The translations under genes were made by a program, and so were the position numbers. 64,000 nucleotides of DNA from Rhizobium ecuadorense. GTDB lineage: Bacteria; Pseudomonadota; Alphaproteobacteria; Rhizobiales; Rhizobiaceae. The notes beneath the pieces were generated by a model. That model saw nothing but the letters and a program-made list of their open reading frames with translations, was not told the DNA's origin and searched no databases. Below, piece after piece: positions 11,124-20,325 of the stretch (position 1 is the stretch's first letter; every line of letters starts with the position of its first letter). The stretch covers positions 1 through 64,000 of the forward strand of contig NZ_LFIO01000207.1 of the NCBI RefSeq assembly GCF_001187535.1, read 5' to 3'.

Positions 11124-12149
11124 ATGCCCAAACCGAACCACAGCACCGCTCCGCTGCCTTTCCCGATCCTGATCGGCGATATCGGCGGAACCAATGCCCG
11201 CTTCTCCATCCTGACCGACGCCTATGCCGAGCCAAAGCAGTTTCCGAACGTGCGCACGGCGGATTTCGCCACGATCGACGAAGCGATCCAGAAGGGCGTG
11301 CTCGACAAGACCGCCGTGCAGCCGCGTTCGGCGATCCTTGCCGTCGCCGGCCCGATCAACGACGACGAGATCCCGCTGACCAATTGCGACTGGGTGGTGC
11401 GGCCAAAGACGATGATCGAGGGCCTCGGCATCGAGGACGTGCTCGTCGTCAACGATTTCGAGGCGCAGGCTCTGGCCGTCGCCGCCCTTTCGGATGAGAA
11501 CCGCGAACGCATCGGCGACGCCACCGGCGACATGATCGCCTCGCGCGTCGTGCTCGGACCCGGCACCGGGCTCGGCGTCGGCGGGCTGGTGCATGCGCAG
11601 CACAGCTGGATCCCGGTCCCCGGCGAAGGCGGCCACATCGATCTCGGGCCGCGCAGCAAGCGCGACTATCAACTCTTCCCGCATATCGAGACGATCGAAG
11701 GCCGTGTTTCGGCCGAGCAGATCCTCTGCGGACGCGGCCTCGTCAATCTCTACCATGCCATCTGCGTGGTCGACGGCATCCAGCCGACGATGAGGGATCC
11801 GGCCGACATCACCTCGCACGCGCTTGCCGGCAGTGACAAGGCGGCGATCGAGACCGTCTCGCTGTTTGCCACCTATCTCGGCCGCGTGGCGGGCGACATG
11901 GCGATGGTGTTCATGGCGCGCGGCGGCGTCTATCTGTCCGGTGGCATCTCGCAGAAGATCCTCCCGGCGCTGAAGAGACCGGAATTCCGATTGGCCTTCG
12001 AGGACAAGGCGCCGCATTCGGCGCTGCTTCGCACCATCCCGACCTATGTGGTGACGCATCCGCTGGCAGCGCTTGCCGGGCTTTCCTCCTATGCGCGCAT
12101 GCCGGCGAATTTCGGCGTCTCGACGGAAGGCCGTCGCTGGCGGCGCTGA
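11124..12149 (+). CDS. glk: Glucokinase
   Basis: This 341-residue ATP-dependent glucokinase is of the bacterial Glk family. The phosphate-1 loop is [13 protein letters not shown] (about 16-28). The glucose and adenosine regions include [12 protein letters not shown] (about 145-156) and [12 protein letters not shown] (about 166-177). It phosphorylates glucose to glucose-6-phosphate in the cytosol, feeding the Entner-Doudoroff route used by rhizobia. The 17-base gap to mgsA suggests an operon. The protein is slightly longer than E. coli Glk (321) through its N-terminus. Confidence 0.95.
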   Translation: MPKPNHSTAPLPFPILIGDIGGTNARFSILTDAYAEPKQFPNVRTADFATIDEAIQKGVLDKTAVQPRSAILAVAGPINDDEIPLTNCDWVVRPKTMIEGLGIEDVLVVNDFEAQALAVAALSDENRERIGDATGDMIASRVVLGPGTGLGVGGLVHAQHSWIPVPGEGGHIDLGPRSKRDYQLFPHIETIEGRVSAEQILCGRGLVNLYHAICVVDGIQPTMRDPADITSHALAGSDKAAIETVSLFATYLGRVAGDMAMVFMARGGVYLSGGISQKILPALKRPEFRLAFEDKAPHSALLRTIPTYVVTHPLAALAGLSSYARMPANFGVSTEGRRWRR

Positions 12150-12271
12150 CCCTGGCGCGCGCCACCCCGGACGCGACGCTCTAGCCAAACCAATCCCAAC
12201 TCTTTATAGAGCCGGCAAAAGTACGCGTCGCGCCCTGCGCCGCGTTCGGTACGAGACAGGAAACCCGATTT

Positions 12272-14059
12272 TTGGAAGCGGCGGAAACGAGAACGCAGAG
12301 CGTCAGCAGCGATACCGTAACCGGCATCCTGAAGCGCATCATCGCTGAAAACGGCCGCGACCATCTCTGGGGCTACGTCTTTGCGATTGCCTGCCTGATC
12401 GTGGTGGCGCTTTCGACGGCGTTTACCGCCTGGATCATGCGGGCGATCATCGACGAAGCCTTCGCCAATCGGCGCGCCGACGTCGTCTGGATCATCTGTC
12501 TTTCGATCTTCATCGCCTTCGTGCTGCGCGGCTTTGCGAGCTACGGCCAGGCGGTGGCGCTGTCCAAGGTCGGCAACGATATCGTCGCCCGTTACCAGCG
12601 CCGGCTCTATTCGCATCTGATGACGCTTTCGGTCGGCTTCTTCAGCGAAGCCCGCTCCGCCCATATCGCCGCGCAGGTGAGCCAGAACGTCAGCGGCATC
12701 CGCGACGTGCTCAACCTGACGATCACTTCGACGGTGCGCGACCTGCTGACCTTCGTTTCGCTGCTCGCGGTGATGATCCTCCAGGATCCATTGCTCAGCC
12801 TGGCCGTATTCATCATGGCGCCGCCGCTGCTTTATGCGCTGCGCTATGTTTCCAAGCGGCTGCGCTCGGCGACGCGCGAGGCCGTGCATTTGAACAGCCA
12901 CGTTCTCGGCGCCATGCAGGAGACGATCCAGGGCATCGCCATCGTGAAAGCCTTCACGATGGAAGACGAGCTGGAACGCAAGGTCACCAAGCTCATCAAG
13001 GGCGCCGAAAACAGGGCGAACCGGATTGCCCGGCTTTCCGAGCGCACGTCTCCGCTGACCGAGAGTTTCGCGGGCTTTGCCGTCGCCAGCGTGCTGGCCT
13101 ATGCCGCCTACCGCTCGATTTACTACAATGTGCCGCCGGGTGCCTTCTTCTCCTTCGTCACGGCGCTGCTGCTTGCCTATGACCCGGCCCGCCGGCTTGC
13201 CCGCCTGCAGGTGCAGATGGAGCGTGCCGTCGTCAATGCGCGGATGATCTACGAACTGCTCGACATGGAGCCGCGCCAGCGCGACCTGCCGGACGCCCAG
13301 CCGCTGACCGTGACGCAAGCCAGGATCGAATTCCGCAACGTTTCCTTCGGCTACGGCAATGAGAGCGTGTTGAGCGGCGTGAGCTTCGTCGCCGAGGGCG
13401 GCGCGACCACTGCGCTGGTCGGGCCTTCGGGGGCCGGCAAATCCACGGTCATCAACCTCATTCCACGCTTTTACGATCCGCGCGAGGGCGAGATCCTGAT
13501 CGACGGACAGGACATCGCCCACATCACCAAGAAGTCGCTGCGCCATCAGCTCGCCTATGTCTCGCAGCAGCCTTACCTGTTCGAGGGGACGATCCGCGAC
13601 AATATCCGCTATGGCCGGCCGGAAGCGACCGATGCCGAGGTGGAAGAGGCAGCCCGGCTTGCCTATGCGCATGACTTCATCACGGCGCAGCCGCAAGGAT
13701 ACGACACGCCGGTCGGCGAAAACGGCGTGACGCTTTCGGGCGGCCAGCGCCAGCGGCTGTCGATCGCGCGTGCGCTGGTGCGCAATGCGCCGATCCTGCT
13801 GCTCGACGAGGCGACCTCTGCCCTCGACACGGAGTCCGAAGCCGCCGTGCAGAAGGCGCTCGACGAGGCGATGACCGGACGCACTGTCGTCGTCATCGCT
13901 CACCGGCTTTCGACCGTGGTGCGCGCCGACAAGATCGTCGTCATGCAGCAAGGCCGGGTCGTCGAGGAAGGCAATCACCAGACGCTTGCGAAGGTCAGCG
14001 ACGGTCTTTACGCTCGCCTCAACAATCTGCAGAGGCCTTCGGCCTCCGATTCAAACTGA
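12272..14059 (+). CDS. MsbA/LmrA-type ABC exporter half-transporter
   Basis: This 595-residue protein fuses an N-terminal six-helix exporter membrane domain (about 30-320) to a C-terminal ATPase. The ATPase has Walker A GPSGAGKST (about 387-395), Q-loop YVSQQPYLFEG, signature LSGGQRQR, Walker B ILLLDEATSALD and switch His in IAHRLST. It is expected to act as a homodimer. MsbA flips lipid A, but many rhizobial paralogues of this class exist and the substrate cannot be fixed here. The best start is a TTG at 12272 after GACAGGAAACCC; no earlier ATG fits. It is followed by dapB after 15 bases. Confidence 0.88.
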   Translation: MEAAETRTQSVSSDTVTGILKRIIAENGRDHLWGYVFAIACLIVVALSTAFTAWIMRAIIDEAFANRRADVVWIICLSIFIAFVLRGFASYGQAVALSKVGNDIVARYQRRLYSHLMTLSVGFFSEARSAHIAAQVSQNVSGIRDVLNLTITSTVRDLLTFVSLLAVMILQDPLLSLAVFIMAPPLLYALRYVSKRLRSATREAVHLNSHVLGAMQETIQGIAIVKAFTMEDELERKVTKLIKGAENRANRIARLSERTSPLTESFAGFAVASVLAYAAYRSIYYNVPPGAFFSFVTALLLAYDPARRLARLQVQMERAVVNARMIYELLDMEPRQRDLPDAQPLTVTQARIEFRNVSFGYGNESVLSGVSFVAEGGATTALVGPSGAGKSTVINLIPRFYDPREGEILIDGQDIAHITKKSLRHQLAYVSQQPYLFEGTIRDNIRYGRPEATDAEVEEAARLAYAHDFITAQPQGYDTPVGENGVTLSGGQRQRLSIARALVRNAPILLLDEATSALDTESEAAVQKALDEAMTGRTVVVIAHRLSTVVRADKIVVMQQGRVVEEGNHQTLAKVSDGLYARLNNLQRPSASDSN

Positions 14060-14074
14060 CCTGGTGAGACTGAC

Positions 14075-14899
14075 ATGAGCGATGCTGCGATGAAACTGGT
14101 GGTGGTTGGCGCGGCAGGGCGCATGGGGCAGACGCTGATCCGGCTCATTCATACCATCGAGGGCGCCACGCTGCATGCGGCGGTGGAACGCAGCGGTTCG
14201 CCCTTTATCGGCAAGGATGCCGGCGAGATCGCCGGTCTCGGCCCGACCGGCATCATCATCGGCGACGATCCGCTCCAGGCCTTCCTCAACGCCGAGGGCG
14301 TGCTCGACTTCACCTCGCCGGCCGCGACAGTGGAATTTTCGGGGCTCGCCGCGCAGGCCCGCATCGTCCATGTCGTCGGCACCACAGGCTGCTCGGACGA
14401 CGACAATGCCAGGATCGCTGCTGCGGCCCGCCATGCCCGCATCGTCAAATCAGGCAATATGAGCCTCGGGGTCAATCTGCTCAGCGTGCTCGCCGAACAG
14501 GCTGCGCGGGCGCTCGAGCCTGATGACTGGGATATCGAAATCCTGGAAATGCACCACAAGCACAAGGTGGATGCGCCGTCCGGCACCGCCCTTTTGCTCG
14601 GCGAGGCCGCGGCCAAGGGGCGCAATATCGATCTCGCCTCGAAATCAGTCCGCGTACGCGACGGTCATACGGGCGCCCGGCAAGCCGGCACGATCGGCTT
14701 TGCGACGCTGCGCGGCGGCTCCGTCATCGGCGAGCATTCGGTGCTTTTCGCCGGCGAAGGCGAGATCGTCACCCTGTCGCACAGCGCTGCCGACCGCTCG
14801 ATCTTTGCGCGCGGCGCTATCAAGGCGGCGCTGTGGGCGCGCGACAAGAAGCCGGGTCTCTATTCCATGCTCGACGTGCTCGGGCTTTCTTCCCAATAA
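14075..14899 (+). CDS. dapB: 4-hydroxy-tetrahydrodipicolinate reductase
   Basis: This 274-residue enzyme reduces 4-hydroxy-tetrahydrodipicolinate to tetrahydrodipicolinate with NAD(P)H in lysine and diaminopimelate synthesis. It has the N-terminal Rossmann motif [10 protein letters not shown] (about 10-19), GTTGCS (about 104-109), the catalytic [13 protein letters not shown] (about 157-169), and the GFATLRGG segment of the C-terminal domain. The length matches the family (273 in E. coli). ATG 14075 follows a CTGGTGAGACTGAC spacer after the ABC gene. gpmA follows 21 bases later. Confidence 0.96.
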   Translation: MSDAAMKLVVVGAAGRMGQTLIRLIHTIEGATLHAAVERSGSPFIGKDAGEIAGLGPTGIIIGDDPLQAFLNAEGVLDFTSPAATVEFSGLAAQARIVHVVGTTGCSDDDNARIAAAARHARIVKSGNMSLGVNLLSVLAEQAARALEPDDWDIEILEMHHKHKVDAPSGTALLLGEAAAKGRNIDLASKSVRVRDGHTGARQAGTIGFATLRGGSVIGEHSVLFAGEGEIVTLSHSAADRSIFARGAIKAALWARDKKPGLYSMLDVLGLSSQ

Positions 14900-14920
14900 C
14901 GACATATCGGAGGCATATTC

Positions 14921-15556
14921 ATGAGCGGAACCCTCGTCCTCGTTCGCCACGGCCAGAGTGACTGGAACCTGAAGAATCTCTTCACCGGCTGGAAGGATCC
15001 CGATCTGACGGCGCTCGGCATCGAGGAAGCCAATGCCGGCGGCAAGGCGCTAGCCGAATACGGCATCAAATTCGACGTCGCCTATACCTCGGTGCTGGTG
15101 CGCGCGCAGCACACGCTGAAGCTCATCCTCGACAATGTCGGTCAGCCCGATCTCCCGACGATCCGCGACCAGGCGCTGAACGAGCGCGATTACGGCGACC
15201 TTTCCGGGCTCAACAAGGACGATGCGCGTGCCAAATGGGGTGAGGAACAGGTGCACATCTGGCGCCGTTCTTATGACGTACCGCCGCCCGGCGGCGAGAG
15301 CCTGCGCGATACCGGCGCCCGCGTCTGGCCCTATTACCTCACCGAAATCCTGCCCCGCGTGCTAAACGGCGAGAAGGTACTGGTTGCCGCACACGGCAAT
15401 TCACTGCGCTCGTTGGTCATGGTGCTCGACAAGCTGACCAAGGAAGGCGTGCTTGCCCTCAACCTCGCGACCGGCGTTCCCATGGTCTACAAGCTGAAGG
15501 CGGATTCCACCGTCGCGTCGAAGGAAGTGCTCGGCGACATGTCCGGCGCGCACTGA
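14921..15556 (+). CDS. gpmA: 2,3-bisphosphoglycerate-dependent phosphoglycerate mutase
   Basis: This 211-residue cofactor-dependent mutase interconverts 2- and 3-phosphoglycerate. [10 protein letters not shown] (about 6-15) carries the phospho-accepting His. [11 protein letters not shown] (about 85-95) and AAHGNSLR (about 152-159, second catalytic His) complete the active site. It is shorter than the E. coli enzyme (250), as is typical for alphaproteobacteria, which lack part of the C-terminal tail. An AGGCATATTC leader after an AATAACGACATATCGGAGG ribosome site precedes ATG 14921. A hairpin follows the stop. Confidence 0.96.
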   Translation: MSGTLVLVRHGQSDWNLKNLFTGWKDPDLTALGIEEANAGGKALAEYGIKFDVAYTSVLVRAQHTLKLILDNVGQPDLPTIRDQALNERDYGDLSGLNKDDARAKWGEEQVHIWRRSYDVPPPGGESLRDTGARVWPYYLTEILPRVLNGEKVLVAAHGNSLRSLVMVLDKLTKEGVLALNLATGVPMVYKLKADSTVASKEVLGDMSGAH

Positions 15557-15568
15557 ATTCTGTCGTCC

Positions 15569-15592
15569 GTGCCAGCCGGAATCGGCTGGCAC
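15569..15592. terminator. Hairpin between convergent gpmA and phnF
   Basis: A perfect 10-bp inverted repeat (GTGCCAGCCG, loop GAAT, CGGCTGGCAC) lies between the stops of two converging genes, so it can serve both. No T-tract follows on either strand, so termination would be weak, factor-assisted, or limited to 3'-end protection. Confidence 0.55.
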
Positions 15593-15600
15593 CTCATGTC

Positions 15601-16338
15601 TCAATTCTCGATGGTGAACTGTACCCGGTCGGCCGCAAACCGGCTGATCGAATATTGCACCGGCACCCCCTCGAGATCGGTGTTCATCGCCTTGGCGATC
15701 AGCAGGATCGCGCCGGGCGTCAGCTCCAGCTCGGCCAGATCGGCCGTGTTCGCATGGGCGGCCGTCACTTCGGTGGTCGCGCGGACATAATCCGGCAGGC
15801 CAAGTTCGGCGAAAGCCTTGGTGATCGATTCGTGCTTGCGGTAGGCCTCGCCGATCCCGGCGAAACGTTCGGCGGGAAACCAGCTCGTCGCCTTTGACAC
15901 CGGCCGCCTGTCGGCATGGCGCAATGTTTCCAGGCGGATCACCCGTTCTCCCTGCTTCAGGCCCAGCCAGCGAGCGACTTCGGCGCTCGCCTCCTCCTGC
16001 GCCTCATCGAGCAGAAGGCTGCGCATCTCGCGCGCCTGGTCGCCGATGCCTGACGTGAAGCGGGTGCGCCGGGTGATCGGGAAATTCAGCCGTTCCTTGC
16101 GCTCGATCAGCGTGCCGCGACCTTGCACCGCGCGAACGATGCCTTCCTGCGCCAAGGCCGCCAAGGCGCTGCGCACCGTGTGGCGGTTGACGCCGAATTG
16201 CAGCGCCAGCACCGTTTCGGGCGGCACCATTCCGGTTTCGTCATAGGCTCCGTTGCCGATCGCCTCACGGATCCGGTCGGCGATCTGGCGCCAGAGCGCC
16301 ACGCCGGTCTGTCTTTGCACCTGCTTCAATCCCGCCAT
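15601..16338 (-). CDS. phnF: PhnF-type GntR/UTRA repressor of the C-P lyase genes
   Basis: This 245-residue regulator is of the GntR family, HutC/UTRA subfamily. The N-terminal winged helix covers about residues 8-75 (WRQIADRIREAI, FGVNRHTVRSALAALAQEGIV), and the UTRA ligand domain about 90-240. It is divergent from phnG and should repress the phn operon until a ligand binds. A GTG at 16368 would add ten residues, but it falls inside a Pho-box-like repeat. I prefer ATG 16338, which has GGGAAATGGGGCCGGA upstream and starts MAGLKQ just before the helix-turn-helix. Confidence 0.9.
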   Translation of the reverse strand: MAGLKQVQRQTGVALWRQIADRIREAIGNGAYDETGMVPPETVLALQFGVNRHTVRSALAALAQEGIVRAVQGRGTLIERKERLNFPITRRTRFTSGIGDQAREMRSLLLDEAQEEASAEVARWLGLKQGERVIRLETLRHADRRPVSKATSWFPAERFAGIGEAYRKHESITKAFAELGLPDYVRATTEVTAAHANTADLAELELTPGAILLIAKAMNTDLEGVPVQYSISRFAADRVQFTIEN

Positions 16339-16362
16339 TCCGGCCCCATTTCCCGCGCCCGA

Positions 16363-16405
16363 TGTCACACGCTTGTCACGACATCGATTTAAGCGTAGGT
16401 ATATC
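16363..16405 (+). promoter_or_regulatory. Pho-box-like direct repeat and -10 for the phnG operon
   Basis: TGTCAC occurs at 16363-16368 and again at 16374-16379, exactly 11 bases apart, the period of PhoB half-sites (consensus CTGTCAT repeated every 11 bases). A TATATC at 16400-16405 lies at the distance expected for a -10 in a PhoB-activated promoter without a proper -35. Phosphate-starvation control of C-P lyase genes is established in other proteobacteria; its operation here is inferred. Confidence 0.55.
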
Positions 16406-16408
16406 TTG

Positions 16409-16432
16409 TATAGTTGTCTATATCAATAGACA
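16409..16432. promoter_or_regulatory. Candidate PhnF operator: two overlapping palindromes
   Basis: TGTCTAT-ATCA-ATAGACA (16415-16432) is a perfect 7-4-7 inverted repeat. TATAG-TTGT-CTATA (16409-16422) is a perfect 5-4-5 repeat overlapping it. Both lie just downstream of the proposed -10, where a bound GntR-type dimer would block initiation, and upstream of the phnG ATG at 16449. The position between divergent phnF and phnG supports autoregulation as well. Confidence 0.55.
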
Positions 16433-16448
16433 TTTTAAGGAAGCGGCG

Positions 16449-16925
16449 ATGATATCAGCGGACAGGACAGACGCTGCGTCACAGACGGCATCCGGGCGCA
16501 AACGCGCCGCCGATCTGCTGGCGCGAGCGGAACGAAGCGAACTCTGGGCGGTTTGGGATGCCTTGCCGGAAAAACCCGCGGCGCATCCGGTGCGCGGGCC
16601 AGAGACCGGGCTGGTGATGGTGCGCGGCCGCATTGGCGGGGGCGGCGCGCCCTTCAACCTCGGCGAAGTGACGGTGACGCGGGCAACAGTTCGGCTCGAC
16701 TCCGGCTCGGTCGGTCATGCGCAGGCGCTCGGCACCGACCGGGAAAAGGCCCGGCTTGCAGCGATCTTCGACGCACTCTGGCAGGATGAGGCGACCAAGG
16801 ATTTCGTCGAACGGGCGCTGCTTTTGCCGATCGCCGGACGGATCGCCGCTACTGAGCGCCGCAAGGCGGAGGAGACGGCGGCGACCCGCGTCGATTTCTT
16901 CACCATGGTCAGGGGAGACAACTGA
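16449..16925 (+). CDS. phnG: C-P lyase core subunit PhnG
   Basis: This 158-residue small subunit belongs to the PhnGHIJ core complex, which forms and cleaves the ribose methylphosphonate adduct of phosphonates. Family features are LLARAERSELW (near 23-33), ETGLVMVRGRIGG (about 52-64), FNLGEVTVTRATVRL and the mid-region GHAQALG. The ATG at 16449 follows TTAAGGAAGCGGCG; longer upstream frames cross the operator and are rejected. The stop overlaps the phnH start (TGATG), so the two are translationally coupled. Confidence 0.95.
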   Translation: MISADRTDAASQTASGRKRAADLLARAERSELWAVWDALPEKPAAHPVRGPETGLVMVRGRIGGGGAPFNLGEVTVTRATVRLDSGSVGHAQALGTDREKARLAAIFDALWQDEATKDFVERALLLPIAGRIAATERRKAEETAATRVDFFTMVRGDN

Positions 16926-17533
16926 TGGGCCTGAAGACGGAAGCCCTGACCGGCGGCTTTGCCGAGCCGGTCTTCCATGCCCAGAGCGTCTTCAAGATGC
17001 TGATGGACGGCATCGCCCGCCCCGGCACGATCCAGACCGTTCAGCCCGATATCGCACCGCCTGTGCCGCTCGGCAGCGCCGCCGGCGCGATCGCGCTCAC
17101 GCTTTGTGACCACGACACGCCCGTCTGGCTGTCCCAGGGGCTGGCGAAATCCGCCGTGCCGGAGTGGCTCGGCTTCCACACCGGCGCGCCGCTCACCACT
17201 GAGAAGGCCGAGGCGCGCTTCGCTTTCACCGAGGCCGGCACCGCGCTTTGCCCCTTCAGCCTCTTCGCCTCAGGCACGCAGGAATATCCCGACCGCTCGA
17301 CGACGCTCATTATCCAGCTCCCCGAACTCGAGGGTGGGCGCCGGCTGGCGCTGATTGGCCCCGGCATCCAGACTGTGACGGAGATCGCGCCTGTCGGCCT
17401 GCCGGAGACCTTTCTGCGGCTCTGGACGGAGAACCGCGCGCTCTTTCCGCGCGGAATCGACATCGTGCTGACATCGGTGACACGTTTTCTCTGCCTGCCG
17501 CGCACCACCAAGATCACAGCAACGGAGATCTGA
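16925..17533 (+). CDS. phnH: C-P lyase core subunit PhnH
   Basis: This 202-residue core subunit is a degenerate PLP-transferase-like fold that binds the PhnGIJ heterohexamer in E. coli. Recognisable segments are FRSVFKMLMDGIARPG-like residues at about 15-35 (here AQSVFKMLMDGIARPG), TLCDHDTPVWL (about 59-69), and the C-terminal FPRGIDIVLTS (about 179-189). The length is close to E. coli PhnH (194). The start overlaps phnG by one base, and phnI follows after four bases. Confidence 0.94.
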   Translation: MGLKTEALTGGFAEPVFHAQSVFKMLMDGIARPGTIQTVQPDIAPPVPLGSAAGAIALTLCDHDTPVWLSQGLAKSAVPEWLGFHTGAPLTTEKAEARFAFTEAGTALCPFSLFASGTQEYPDRSTTLIIQLPELEGGRRLALIGPGIQTVTEIAPVGLPETFLRLWTENRALFPRGIDIVLTSVTRFLCLPRTTKITATEI

Positions 17534-17537
17534 GCTC

Positions 17538-18644
17538 ATGTATGTTGCCGTCAAGGGTGGCGAGGCCGCCATCGCCAATGCCCACCGCCTGCTTGCCGAC
17601 CGCCGCCGCGGCGACCGTTCGCTGCCGGCGATCGGTATCGACCAGATCGTCGCGCAGCTGGCGCTCGCCGTCGACCGGGTGATGGCCGAGGCCTCGCTTT
17701 TCGACCGGAGGCTCGCGGCCCTTGCCGTGCGCCAGTCGCGCGGCGATATGATCGAGGCGATCTTCCTGCTGCGCGCCTACCGCACGACGCTGCCGCGCTT
17801 CGGCTATTCCAGGCCGCTCGACACGGCTGATATGACGATCGAACGGCGGATTTCGGCGACCTACAAGGATCTGCCGGGCGGCCAGCTTCTTGGGCCGACC
17901 TTCGATTATACGCACCGGCTGCTCGATCCGTCGCTGCTTGCCGACGAGGCGGTCGCGGCGCCTGTCCAGCGCGCCGCCGAGACCGGCCGCGTCATGCGCG
18001 TCTCCGAAATTCTCGGCGAGGAAGGCCTGATCGAGGCCGATGGCGACATGCCTGAGGATCACGAGATCGGCGATCTGACCCGCGAGCCGATGGAATTCCC
18101 GATGACCCGCGATCTGCGCCTGCAGGCGCTCGCCCGCGGCGACGAAGGCTTCCTGCTGGCGCTCGGTTATTCCACCCAGCGCGGCTATGGCCGCAACCAC
18201 CCCTTCACCGGGGAAATCCGCATCGGCGAGGTCGAGGTGGAATTCGACGTGCCGGAACTCGGTTTTGCCGTCTCGCTCGGCGTCATCCAGGTCACCGAAT
18301 GCCAGATGGTCAATCAGTTCAAGGGCTCAGCCAAGGCGCCGCCGCAATTCACCCGCGGCTACGGCCTGGTTTTCGGCCAGAGCGAGCGCAAGGCGATGGC
18401 GATGTCGCTGGTCGATCGCGCGCTTCGCGCCGAAGAGCTCGGCGAGGATATCACCGCGCCAGCGCAGGACGAGGAATTCGTCATCTCGCACTCCGACAAC
18501 GTGCAGGCGACCGGCTTCGTCGAGCACTTGAAGCTGCCGCATTATGTGGACTTCCAGGCCGAACTCGATCTCGTCCGCCGCATGCGCCGCGAATTCGAAG
18601 CCGCCCGCAATGCCGGCGAAGACATGAAGGAAGCCGCCGAATGA
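17538..18644 (+). CDS. phnI: C-P lyase core subunit PhnI
   Basis: This 368-residue subunit carries out, with PhnG, PhnH and PhnL, the displacement of adenine from ATP by the phosphonate. It begins MYVAVKGGEAAIANAH, a family hallmark. It contains the RYGRNHPF-like segment (GYGRNHPFTGEIRIG, about 216-230) and the C-terminal SHSDNVQATGFVEHLKLPHYVDFQ (320-343, split here for reference to SHSDN and HYVDF). The length matches E. coli PhnI (354). Its stop overlaps the phnJ ATG in an ATGA. Confidence 0.96.
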   Translation: MYVAVKGGEAAIANAHRLLADRRRGDRSLPAIGIDQIVAQLALAVDRVMAEASLFDRRLAALAVRQSRGDMIEAIFLLRAYRTTLPRFGYSRPLDTADMTIERRISATYKDLPGGQLLGPTFDYTHRLLDPSLLADEAVAAPVQRAAETGRVMRVSEILGEEGLIEADGDMPEDHEIGDLTREPMEFPMTRDLRLQALARGDEGFLLALGYSTQRGYGRNHPFTGEIRIGEVEVEFDVPELGFAVSLGVIQVTECQMVNQFKGSAKAPPQFTRGYGLVFGQSERKAMAMSLVDRALRAEELGEDITAPAQDEEFVISHSDNVQATGFVEHLKLPHYVDFQAELDLVRRMRREFEAARNAGEDMKEAAE

Positions 18645-19516
18645 GCGATCTCGCCAGCTACAACTTCGCCTATCTCGACGAACAGACCAAGCGGATGATC
18701 CGCCGCGCCATCCTGAAGGCGATCGCCATCCCCGGCTATCAGGTGCCCTTCGCCAGCAGAGAAATGCCGATGCCCTATGGCTGGGGCACCGGCGGCGTGC
18801 AGGTGACGGCCTCGATCATCGGACCGGACGACGTGCTGAAGGTCATCGACCAGGGTGCCGACGACACGACCAATGCCGTTTCCATCCGCGCTTTCTTCCA
18901 GAAGGTCGCCAATGTCGCGGTGACGACGCATACAGGCGAGGCAACAATCATCCAGACGCGCCACCGCATTCCCGAGGAAAAGCTCAAGGCCGGCCAGGTG
19001 CTCGTCTACCAGGTGCCTATCCCCGAGCCGCTGCGCTTCCTCGAGCCGCGCGAGACCGAGACGCGCAAAATGCATGCGCTTGAGGAATACGGCCTCATGC
19101 ACGTGAAACTCTATGAAGATATCGCCCATAACGGCCGGATCTCCAGGACCTACGCCTATCCGGTGAAGGTGCACGGCCGCTACGTGATGGACCCGTCGCC
19201 GACGCCGAAATTCGACAATCCGAAGATGCACATGTCGGAGGCGCTGCAGCTCTTCGGCGCCGGACGCGAGAAGCGCATCTATGCGGTTCCGCCCTATGCC
19301 GACGTCGTCAGCCTGGATTTCGAGGACTATCCCTTCGACATCCAGCGCTTCGACAAGCCCTGCGCCCTCTGCGGCGCTGAGGATGTCTATCTCGACGAAG
19401 TGGTTCTCGACGACAAGGGCGGGCGCATGTTCGTCTGCTCCGACACCGATCATTGCGAAGACCGTCGCGCGCACGGGCATGCCGGCGAAATGCTGGCCCG
19501 GGAGGCTGCAGAATGA
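18641..19516 (+). CDS. phnJ: Radical-SAM C-P lyase PhnJ
   Basis: This 291-residue catalytic subunit cleaves the carbon-phosphorus bond of ribose-1-methylphosphonate-5-phosphate by radical chemistry, giving the hydrocarbon and a cyclic phosphate. The unusual C-terminal cysteine set C-x2-C-x21-C-x5-C is intact (CALC, 21 residues, CSDTDHC), providing the three cluster ligands and the fourth catalytic Cys. ATG 18641 (MSDLASYNFAYLDEQTKRM) overlaps the phnI stop; the longer frame upstream is a shadow of phnI. phnK starts within its stop codon. Confidence 0.97.
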   Translation: MSDLASYNFAYLDEQTKRMIRRAILKAIAIPGYQVPFASREMPMPYGWGTGGVQVTASIIGPDDVLKVIDQGADDTTNAVSIRAFFQKVANVAVTTHTGEATIIQTRHRIPEEKLKAGQVLVYQVPIPEPLRFLEPRETETRKMHALEEYGLMHVKLYEDIAHNGRISRTYAYPVKVHGRYVMDPSPTPKFDNPKMHMSEALQLFGAGREKRIYAVPPYADVVSLDFEDYPFDIQRFDKPCALCGAEDVYLDEVVLDDKGGRMFVCSDTDHCEDRRAHGHAGEMLAREAAE

Positions 19517-20289
19517 GCGATATCCCGCTTCTCAAAGTCCATGACGTTTCGAAATTCTACGGCAACCGCATCGGCTGCCGCGACGTCTCCTTCGAGCTCT
19601 GGCCGGGCGAAGTGCTTGCCATCGTCGGCGAGTCCGGCTCCGGCAAGACGACGCTGCTGAACTGCCTCTCCACCCGACTGCTGCCGAGCACCGGCAGCGT
19701 CGAATATCACATGCGCGACGGCAGCTACCGCGATCTCTACCGCATGAACGAGGCCGAGCGGCGCTTCCTGATGCGCACCGACTGGGGCTTCGTGCACCAG
19801 AATCCGGCCGACGGTCTGCGCATGGCGGTGTCGGCCGGCGCCAATGTCGGCGAACGGCTGATGGCGATCGGCGACCGGCATTACGGCAGGATTCGCGCCT
19901 CGGCGATCGACTGGCTGGAACGGGTCGAGATCGACGCCGACCGCATCGACGACCAGCCGCGCGCCTTTTCCGGCGGCATGCGCCAGCGCCTGCAGATCGC
20001 CCGCAACCTCGTCACCGGGCCGCGCCTCGTCTTCATGGACGAACCCACAGGCGGCCTCGATGTCTCGGTGCAGGCGCGCCTGCTCGATCTGGTGCGCGGT
20101 CTCGTCAACGATCTCGGTCTCTCGGCGATCATCGTCACCCACGATCTCGCCGTCGCCCGGCTTCTGTCGCACCGGATGATGGTGATGAAGGACGGCTACG
20201 TCATCGAACACGGGCTCACCGACCGGGTGCTCGACGATCCGCGCGAACCCTACACGCAGCTGCTGGTCTCCTCGATCCTGCAGGTCTGA
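19513..20289 (+). CDS. phnK: C-P lyase complex ATP-binding protein PhnK
   Basis: This 258-residue ABC-type ATPase binds the PhnGHIJ core and drives its conformational cycle rather than transport. It shows Walker A GESGSGKTT (about 39-47), a long insertion before the Q-loop (MRDGSYRDLYRMNEAERR), signature FSGGMRQRLQIAR, Walker B LVFMDEPTGGLD and switch THDLAVARLL. The SGGM variant and the insertion distinguish it from importer ATPases. It overlaps phnJ by four bases (ATGA). Confidence 0.94.
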   Translation: MSDIPLLKVHDVSKFYGNRIGCRDVSFELWPGEVLAIVGESGSGKTTLLNCLSTRLLPSTGSVEYHMRDGSYRDLYRMNEAERRFLMRTDWGFVHQNPADGLRMAVSAGANVGERLMAIGDRHYGRIRASAIDWLERVEIDADRIDDQPRAFSGGMRQRLQIARNLVTGPRLVFMDEPTGGLDVSVQARLLDLVRGLVNDLGLSAIIVTHDLAVARLLSHRMMVMKDGYVIEHGLTDRVLDDPREPYTQLLVSSILQV

Positions 20290-20325
20290 GCACTACTGCA
20301 GGTCCAAAACCAGGAAGAAGACATC

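Noticed and set aside
12089..13978. A 629-codon minus-strand frame opposite the ABC exporter
   Set aside because: Shadow of the exporter reading frame; no motif, and it crosses the glk 3' end.
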